The translations under genes were made by a program, and so were the position numbers. The notes beneath the pieces are model-generated. The model did no database searches and was not told where the DNA came from. It was given only the letters and a program-made list of their open reading frames with translations. From Pseudomonadota bacterium (GTDB lineage Bacteria; Pseudomonadota; Alphaproteobacteria; Sphingomonadales; Sphingomonadaceae), in contig JARXKR010000054.1 in NCBI GenBank assembly GCA_030271565.1, forward strand, positions 1,637-13,047: a stretch of 11,411 nt of DNA, read 5' to 3'. This document shows positions 6,846-11,411 of this stretch, one piece after another; the first letter of the stretch is position 1; the number at the start of each line of letters is the position of its first letter.

Positions 6846-6868
6846 CTTGCGCGGCGCTGCGGCGCAAG
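6846..6868. repeat. Perfect inverted repeat in the comF/methyltransferase divergent gap
   Basis: CTTGCGC (6846-6852) and GCGCAAG (6862-6868) are exact inverted arms around a nine-base centre. It occupies nearly half of the 52-base space between two divergent start codons. It could be an operator shared by both promoters or a hairpin in one or both 5' leaders. No clear -35/-10 pair is visible, and GC-rich DNA makes such repeats fairly easy to find by chance. Confidence 0.45.
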
Positions 6869-6881
6869 GCAGGGCGGCGGC

Positions 6882-7622
6882 ATGGCCCAGCCTGCCCCGC
6901 CCGTGATCTTTTCGCTTACCCGCCGGCTCGCGGTGCGGCGGCGGATGCTGCGGGCGCAGCTGGACGCCACCTCCCCGCGCTACCTGCTCGACGACATGGT
7001 CGCCGATGTCTTCGAGCGGATCGCCTTCCTCCGCCATGTCCCCCGCAAAGTCCTCGCAATCGGCGACCTCGGCGAGATCGGCGCGGCACTGGCTTCACCC
7101 GACTGCGAGGTCACCGGGCTCGATCCGGCGGCGAGGTTCGATCAGGAGGCGCCGTTCCCGGTCGCCGGGTTCGACACCGTGATCAGCCTCGGCACGCTCG
7201 ACACCGCCAACGATTTGCCCGGAGCGCTGATCCATTTGCGCGCTGCACTGGATCCCGGCGGACTGGTCCTGGCGAGCTTCATCGGGGCGGGCAGCCTCCA
7301 GAACCTGCGCGCCGCGATGCTGGCAGCCGATGGCGAGCGGCCCGCGCCGCGGCTGCACCCGGCGGTTGATGTCCGGGCCGGGGGGCAACTGCTCCAGCGC
7401 GCCGGCTGGAGCGATCCGGTGGTCGATAGCCGCAGCCTGACGGTGCGGTTTTCGAGCCTTGCCAGCTTGGTCGGCGACCTGCGTGCTCAGGGACAGTCCA
7501 ACTGCCTCGATCGACCCGGCCCGCAGCTCACCAAAGCGCAACTTACTGTTGCAGAGCAGTCGTTTGGAAGCAGTACCGTTGAAAGTTTCGAAATTCTCAC
7601 CCTTACAGGATGGCGGCGTTAG
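6882..7622 (+). CDS. BioC/NDUFAF5-like methyltransferase-fold protein with degenerate SAM motif
   Basis: Protein of 246 residues resembling the alphaproteobacterial group often annotated as SAM-dependent methyltransferase and related to NDUFAF5, a complex I assembly factor, and BioC. The N-terminus (FSLTRRLAVRRRMLRAQ, then RYLLDDMVADVFERIAFLR, about 33-51) is typical of this group. The Rossmann part follows: VLAIGDLGEIG (57-67) at the motif I position, VTGLDPA (77-83) at the end of strand 2, and FDTVISLGTLDTANDLPGAL (97-116) as motif IV. The tail FEILTLTGWRR (236-246) is also characteristic. Motif I lacks the usual GxGxG, so SAM binding is doubtful. The gene is divergent from comF with 52 bases between the starts. 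ATG 6882 is preceded by a moderate purine-rich site. Its role, perhaps in respiratory complex assembly, is inferred only from the family. Confidence 0.85.
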   Translation: MAQPAPPVIFSLTRRLAVRRRMLRAQLDATSPRYLLDDMVADVFERIAFLRHVPRKVLAIGDLGEIGAALASPDCEVTGLDPAARFDQEAPFPVAGFDTVISLGTLDTANDLPGALIHLRAALDPGGLVLASFIGAGSLQNLRAAMLAADGERPAPRLHPAVDVRAGGQLLQRAGWSDPVVDSRSLTVRFSSLASLVGDLRAQGQSNCLDRPGPQLTKAQLTVAEQSFGSSTVESFEILTLTGWRR

Positions 7623-7630
7623 CGCGCGGG

Positions 7631-7704
7631 CTTCGACAGGCTCAGCCTGAGCGGAGTTGGGAAATGCCGCCCTAAAAATCCCGCTCAGCCTGAGCCTGTC
7701 GAAG
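7631..7704. repeat. Long imperfect inverted repeat of the CTTCGACARGCTCAG family, likely bidirectional terminator
   Basis: Two 24-base arms (7631-7654 and 7681-7704) are reverse complements with a single central mismatch, separated by 26 bases that include CCTAAAAATC. Each arm begins or ends with the core CTTCGACAGGCTCAG and has its own smaller palindrome (CTCAGCCTGAG). It fills the gap between the convergent methyltransferase (stop 7622) and ppdK (stop 7710). It could form a long hairpin in either transcript and so end transcription or protect 3' ends. A further copy of the core lies inside ppdK. Confidence 0.85.
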
Positions 7705-7709
7705 GCCCC

Positions 7710-10391
7710 TCAGCTCAGCGCTGCCTGCGCTGCGGCCAATCGGGCGATTGGAACGCGATAAGGAGAGGCGCTGACGTAATCGAGCCCGACCTGCTCGCAG
7801 AATGCGATGCTGGCCGGATCGCCGCCGTGTTCGCCGCAGATGCCGAGCTTGATATCGGGCCGGGTCGCCCTGCCCCGTTCAACTGCCAAACTCACCAATT
7901 GGCCGACACCCTCGATGTCGAGACTGACAAACGGATCGCGCGGGAAGATACCCTGCTCGACGTAAGCGTTCAGAAACTTGCCCGCATCGTCCCTCGAAAG
8001 GCCCAGAGTTGTCTGCGTCAAATCATTGGTACCGAACGAAAAGAACTCGCCAACCTCGGCGATCTCGCCGGCCATCAAGGCGGCGCGGGGCAGCTCGATC
8101 ATGGTGCCGACGTGGTAAGTCAGCGTCCGGCCCTTCTCGGCGAACACGGCCGAGGCGGTGCGGTCGATCAGGTCCTTGAGGATCGCCAGTTCCTTGCGCG
8201 TGGCGACCAGCGGCACCATCACTTCGGGGACCGGCGCTTCGCCCGCCTCGGCAACATCGCAGGCCGCTTCGAACAGCGCGCGGGCCTGCATCTCGTAAAT
8301 TTCGGGGAAGGTGATCCCCAGACGGCAGCCCCGGTGCCCCAGCATCGGGTTGAATTCATGCAGCTCATCGGCGCGGCGCTTGAGCGTGGCTACGCCGATC
8401 CCGATCACTTCCGAGAGTTCCTCGAACTCGGCATCGGCATGCGGCAGGAATTCGTGCAGCGGCGGATCGAGCAAGCGCACGGTCACCGGCAGTCCGGCCA
8501 TTTCCTCGAATATCCCGCGGAAATCCTTGCGCTGTTCGGGCAGCAATTTGGCCAGCGCCGCGCGCCGACCTGCTGTGTCCTCGGCCAGGATCATCTGGCG
8601 CACCGCCGCGATCCGGGTGGCATCGAAGAACATGTGCTCGGTGCGGCACAGCCCGACCCCTTCGGCACCGAAGGCCCGCGCGATGCGGCAATCGGCGGGG
8701 GTTTCGGCATTGGCGCGCACTTTCATCCGGCGGTGCTGGTCGGCCCAGGCCATCAACACCCCGAAATCGCCGACCAGTTCGGGCTCGATCGTCGAGACGT
8801 GCCCGGCCATCACCTCGCCGGTGGTGCCGTCCAATGTGATCTGATCGCCTTCCTTGAGCTCACGCGTGCCGATCCGCAGCGTGCGCGTGGCAAGGTCGAT
8901 CGAGACCGCCGCCGCGCCCGAAACGCACGGCCGCCCCATCCCGCGCGCCACCACCGCCGCGTGTGACGTCATGCCGCCGCGCGCGGTCAGGATGCCCTTG
9001 GCGGCGTGCATGCCGTGGATATCCTCGGGGCTGGTCTCGACCCGCACCAGCACCACCGCCTCGCCGCGTTCGGCGGCTTTTTCGGCGGTATCGGCATCGA
9101 GCACGATCGCGCCCGAAGCCGCGCCCGGGCTGGCCGGGAGCCCCTTGGTCAGAACATCGCGCGCCGCAGTGGGATCGAGCGTCGGGTGGAGCAACTGATC
9201 GAGCGCCATCGGATCGACCCGGCAAATCGCGATCTTCTCGTCGATCAGGCCCTCGCCGACCATGTCGACCGCCATCTTGAGCGCGGCCTTGGCGGTGCGT
9301 TTCCCGCTGCGGGTCTGAAGCATCCACAAATGCCCGCGCTCGACGGTGAATTCGATGTCCTGCATGTCGCGGTAATGCGCCTCGAGCAGCTCGAACACCT
9401 CGGCGAGCTGGGTGTATGCTGCCGGCATCGCCGCTTCCATGCTGGGCTGCTTGGCGCCCGCGCGGGTCCGGGATGCTTCGGTCAGGTATTGCGGGGTGCG
9501 GATCCCGGCGACGACGTCCTCGCCTTGCGCGTTGACCAGCCATTCGCCGTAATAGGCCTTCTCGCCGGTCGCCGGATCGCGGGTGAAGGCGACCCCGGTA
9601 GCGCTGGTATCGCCCATGTTGCCGAACACCATCGCCTGGACGTTGACCGCGGTGCCCCACTCGCCGGAAATGTCGTTGAGGCGGCGGTAAACCTTGGCGC
9701 GGTCCGAATCCCAGCTATCGAACACCGCGCGGATTGCGCCCCAAAGTTGATGAAACACATCCTGCGGGAACTCGTGGCCAAGCTTGCTGGCGACGATGCC
9801 CTTGTATTCCCCGACCAGCGCCTGCCAGTCCTTCGCTTCCATCTCAACATCGGCAAAGAAGCCATTGTCTTCTTTGATGATTTCCAGCGCATCCTCAAAC
9901 AGATGGTGATCGACGCCGAGCACCACGTCGGAATACATCTGGATGAACCGGCGGTAGCTGTCCCAGGCGAACCGCTCGTCCCCTGAAGTGGCGGCGAGGC
10001 CGACCACGGTAGCGTCGTTGAGCCCGAGGTTGAGCACGGTGTCCATCATCCCCGGCATCGACACCCGCGCGCCCGAGCGGACCGAAACCAGCAGCGGATC
10101 GGCGGCATCGCCGAACTTCTTGCCAACGGTTGCCTCGATATGACCGAGCGCCTTGGCAACTTCGGCCTTCAGATCGGCGGAAAAATCCGCTCCGTCAACG
10201 AGATACCGCACGCATTCTTCGGTAGTGATGGTGAAGCCGGGAGGCACCGGCAGCCCGATTCCTGCCATTTCCGCAAGGTTGGCTCCTTTGCCGCCGACAA
10301 TCGTCTTGTCGCGAGTGCGTGGGTCCACAGAATCCCGGTCGCCCTGAGCTTGTCGAAGGGTGCCGCCGAAGGTGTACACGTGCTTGTTCAT
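7710..10391 (-). CDS. ppdK: Pyruvate, phosphate dikinase
   Basis: Cytosolic enzyme interconverting pyruvate + ATP + Pi and PEP + AMP + PPi, at the pyruvate/PEP node. From ATG 10391 it has 893 residues, the usual size plus a small insert. The ATP-grasp part shows VGGKGANLAEM and LPVPPGFTIT near the start, then SVRSGARVSMPGMMDTVLNLG (103-123) and GNMGDTSATGVAFTRDP (257-273). The swivelling domain carries TARGGMTSHAAVVARGMGRP (469-488), with His477 the phosphorylated residue and Thr475 at the regulatory position. The PEP-binding barrel has GVGLCRTEHMFF, NPMLGHRGCRLG, SFGTNDLTQTTLGLSRDD and GICGEHGGDP with Cys852 as the expected acid/base. The frame extends to a GTG at 10433, but AAGG eight bases ahead of the ATG favours 10391. 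Residues about 11-27 are encoded by an inserted repeat. It follows glyS by 59 bases. No PPDK regulatory protein gene is in view. Confidence 0.97.
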   Translation of the reverse strand: MNKHVYTFGGTLRQAQGDRDSVDPRTRDKTIVGGKGANLAEMAGIGLPVPPGFTITTEECVRYLVDGADFSADLKAEVAKALGHIEATVGKKFGDAADPLLVSVRSGARVSMPGMMDTVLNLGLNDATVVGLAATSGDERFAWDSYRRFIQMYSDVVLGVDHHLFEDALEIIKEDNGFFADVEMEAKDWQALVGEYKGIVASKLGHEFPQDVFHQLWGAIRAVFDSWDSDRAKVYRRLNDISGEWGTAVNVQAMVFGNMGDTSATGVAFTRDPATGEKAYYGEWLVNAQGEDVVAGIRTPQYLTEASRTRAGAKQPSMEAAMPAAYTQLAEVFELLEAHYRDMQDIEFTVERGHLWMLQTRSGKRTAKAALKMAVDMVGEGLIDEKIAICRVDPMALDQLLHPTLDPTAARDVLTKGLPASPGAASGAIVLDADTAEKAAERGEAVVLVRVETSPEDIHGMHAAKGILTARGGMTSHAAVVARGMGRPCVSGAAAVSIDLATRTLRIGTRELKEGDQITLDGTTGEVMAGHVSTIEPELVGDFGVLMAWADQHRRMKVRANAETPADCRIARAFGAEGVGLCRTEHMFFDATRIAAVRQMILAEDTAGRRAALAKLLPEQRKDFRGIFEEMAGLPVTVRLLDPPLHEFLPHADAEFEELSEVIGIGVATLKRRADELHEFNPMLGHRGCRLGITFPEIYEMQARALFEAACDVAEAGEAPVPEVMVPLVATRKELAILKDLIDRTASAVFAEKGRTLTYHVGTMIELPRAALMAGEIAEVGEFFSFGTNDLTQTTLGLSRDDAGKFLNAYVEQGIFPRDPFVSLDIEGVGQLVSLAVERGRATRPDIKLGICGEHGGDPASIAFCEQVGLDYVSASPYRVPIARLAAAQAALS
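10341..10360 (-). repeat. CTTCGACAAGCTCAG repeat embedded in frame in ppdK
   Basis: Read on the minus strand the segment is CCCTTCGACAAGCTCAGGGC, itself partly palindromic (CCCT...AGGG), and it shares the core CTTCGACARGCTCAG with the intergenic pair at 7631-7704. In the ppdK frame it encodes LRQAQG within TLRQAQGDRDSVDPRTR, between the conserved start (VYTFGG) and the ATP-grasp segment (DKTIVGGKG). PPDKs normally have only a few residues there. Confidence 0.8.
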
Positions 10392-10415
10392 TCGACCGGC
10401 CTTGTTGGCATGAGC

Positions 10416-10433
10416 GTGGACCGCTTGGACCAC
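10416..10433. repeat. Small inverted repeat in the glyS-ppdK spacer
   Basis: GTGGACC (10416-10422) and GGACCAC (10427-10433) pair through six of seven positions, with one central mismatch, around a four-base loop. It lies in the 59-base spacer between glyS and ppdK and covers the alternative GTG start of ppdK. No U tract follows on the minus strand, so it is not an intrinsic terminator. A role in processing or in ppdK translation is possible but unproven. Confidence 0.35.
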
Positions 10434-10450
10434 TGTCTAAACGCAAAAAT

Positions 10451-11411
10451 TCAGCCCTCGATCTTCGAGAAATCGGCGACCCCGTGAACCGCATCACGGA
10501 ACCGGGCCAGCAATGATAAACGCGCTGTCCGCTTGTCGGTTTCAGGATCGTTGACCGTCACGGAATCGAAGAACGCATCGATTGGCGCGCGCAAGATGGC
10601 GAGCGCGGCCATCGCCCCGGCAAAGTCCTCGGCCTGTACAGCAGCGGCAGCCTGCGGCCCGGCGGTTGAAAGCGCATCCATCAGCGCCTTTTCCGCAGGT
10701 TCGGGGGTGTAGGAAAGCGGATTGTCCGCAGACTCGTCATCCCGGCGCAGGCCGGGACCCAGTCCAGCACCAGACGTGCCGCTGTGCGGCGCTTCGTTTT
10801 CTGCGGTCTGGGCCCCGGCCTGCGCCGGGGTGACGGAAGTTTCAAAGCCCTCCTTCTTGAGGATATTGGCCGCGCGCTTGTACCCGGCGAGCAGGTTGGT
10901 GCCGTCCGCGGTGCCGATGAACGCCTGGAGCGCATGGACCCGGGCGAGCAGGCGAACAAGATCGTCCTCCCCGCCGAGCGCAAACACCGCGTCGATCAGG
11001 TCATGGCGGACGCCGGCTTCGCGTTGCTGGACCTTGAGGCGGTCAGAGACAAATTTGGGGAGCTCGTCAAAAACGTAATTTGGATCGCCGTTGAAATGGA
11101 GCTGTACGCCTCGCCATTGCTCCGCCTGCGTTTCTGTCCAATCGGTGATTACTTCGGGTGGCGGACCAGAAGCGGGATCGCCCTCAACCGCTTGCTGCTG
11201 CTGGCGCAGTAAAACAGCCCAGTGGCCCGTGCCAGCGAGCTGGATCCGTAGATCGTTCGCTGTAATGAGTGAAATCAAGCCCAGCGCAGCACGACGCAAG
11301 GCGTATGGATCACGCGAACCGCTTGGCAGTTCCTTGATCGAGAAAAATTGAGCGATGCTATCCAGCTTATCCGCCAAACTCACCGCTACCGTCACCGGCG
11401 CAGTTGGCACA
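10451..11411 (-). CDS. glyS: Glycyl-tRNA synthetase beta subunit, C-terminal part (cut by window edge)
   Basis: C-terminal 319 complete codons of GlyS, the beta subunit of the alpha2beta2 bacterial glycyl-tRNA synthetase, which charges tRNA-Gly. The gene enters from beyond the right edge, so its true start is not here; the GTG at 11410 is an internal valine. Recognisable family sequence includes VSLADKLDSIAQFFSIKE, then GSRDPYALRRAALGLISLI and later NLLAGYKRAANILKKE. The C-terminal anticodon-binding region is LRAPIDAFFDSVTVND, then ARLSLLARFRDAV and VADFSKIEG at the stop. About 36 residues after NILKKEGFE (VTPAQAGAQ through GLGPGLRRDD) are unlike GlyS and are encoded by a paired repeat. ppdK follows 59 bases downstream, and glyS-ppdK adjacency is common in Sphingomonadales. 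glyQ is presumably upstream, outside the window. Confidence 0.96.
   Translation of the reverse strand, partial: VPTAPVTVAVSLADKLDSIAQFFSIKELPSGSRDPYALRRAALGLISLITANDLRIQLAGTGHWAVLLRQQQQAVEGDPASGPPPEVITDWTETQAEQWRGVQLHFNGDPNYVFDELPKFVSDRLKVQQREAGVRHDLIDAVFALGGEDDLVRLLARVHALQAFIGTADGTNLLAGYKRAANILKKEGFETSVTPAQAGAQTAENEAPHSGTSGAGLGPGLRRDDESADNPLSYTPEPAEKALMDALSTAGPQAAAAVQAEDFAGAMAALAILRAPIDAFFDSVTVNDPETDKRTARLSLLARFRDAVHGVADFSKIEG
10736..10834. repeat. Paired 27-base inverted repeat inserted in frame in glyS
   Basis: Arms at 10736-10762 (GTCATCCCGGCGCAGGCCGG and on) and 10808-10834 are reverse complements at 25 of 27 positions, with 45 bases between them that hold a small GCCGC-TGT-GCGGC hairpin. 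This is the widespread alphaproteobacterial GTCAYCCCGGCGCAGGCCGGG dispersed repeat. In the glyS frame the arms are translated as VTPAQAGAQ and GLGPGLRRDD, peptides that recur wherever this repeat enters a gene. The reading frame stays open across the whole insert. Confidence 0.9.

Noticed and set aside
6830..6970. Longer comF starting at 6970.
   Set aside because: The extra 47 residues are Arg/Ser-rich, overlap the divergent methyltransferase and precede a well-placed ATG with a ribosome site at 6829.
7827..8966. 379-codon plus-strand open frame antisense to ppdK.
   Set aside because: Same reason: the sense strand encodes an intact PPDK barrel domain and the antisense product has no recognisable features.
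10392..10433. GTG start of ppdK at 10433.
   Set aside because: It would add 14 residues unlike PPDK N-termini; the ATG at 10391 has AAGG at eight bases and begins with the usual HVYTFGG.
1..11411. CRISPR arrays, tRNA or rRNA genes, transposases, phage genes and toxin-antitoxin pairs.
   Set aside because: Both strands were read for these. No regularly spaced direct repeats, cloverleaf-like sequence or corresponding protein motifs were seen; the only repeats are the palindromic elements listed.

Overview
The window is high-GC (roughly two-thirds G+C by eye), densely packed chromosomal DNA that reads as an alphaproteobacterium, most likely of the order Sphingomonadales (Novosphingobium, Sphingopyxis or Sphingomonas type). 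This rests on the glyS-ppdK gene order, the comF gene next to a BioC/NDUFAF5-like methyltransferase ending in a typical TLTGWRR tail, and the presence of the CTTCGACARGCTCAG and GTCAYCCCGGCGCAGGCCGGG repeat families familiar from such genomes. No database search was possible, so the taxonomic call is an inference. Most of the window is housekeeping metabolism. I see no phage, transposase, CRISPR array, tRNA, rRNA or obvious defence island.

Layout. (1) 73-2252, plus strand: an MFS exporter whose stop overlaps the start of an O-acetylserine-dependent cysteine synthase (ATGA overlap). (2) 2257-5848, minus strand, read right to left: hisI (phosphoribosyl-AMP cyclohydrolase), then a MerR-family regulator with its own promoter and operator at the end of hisI, a 600-residue acyl-CoA dehydrogenase and an FkbM-family methyltransferase. 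The last three are 23 and 31 bases apart and are probably one operon. (3) 5849-6085: an intergenic region holding several hairpins and a strong rho-independent terminator on the plus strand, best explained as an unannotated small RNA. (4) 6086-6829 minus and 6882-7622 plus: divergent comF and a methyltransferase-fold protein with a degenerate SAM motif. (5) 7623-7709: a long inverted repeat between convergent genes. (6) 7710-11411, minus strand: glycyl-tRNA synthetase beta subunit (cut by the window's right edge) followed by pyruvate phosphate dikinase.

Functional picture. The MerR-acyl-CoA dehydrogenase unit looks like a locally regulated acyl-CoA oxidation operon. The palindrome CTTAC-N6-GTAAG exactly fills the spacer between a TTGACG -35 and a TTAAAT -10 directly ahead of merR, a MerR-type arrangement that would also give a leaderless or nearly leaderless transcript. 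PPDK links pyruvate and PEP pools, and the glyS-ppdK pair is common housekeeping order.

The most unusual signals are dispersed repeats that have become protein-coding. A CTTCGACAAGCTCAG repeat sits in frame near the N-terminus of PPDK, and a paired 27-base inverted repeat sits in frame near the C-terminus of GlyS. A third, intergenic, repeat pair closes the methyltransferase/ppdK convergent junction. The second notable item is the structured candidate sRNA at about 5941-6072. I did not find a convincing wholly new multi-gene system.
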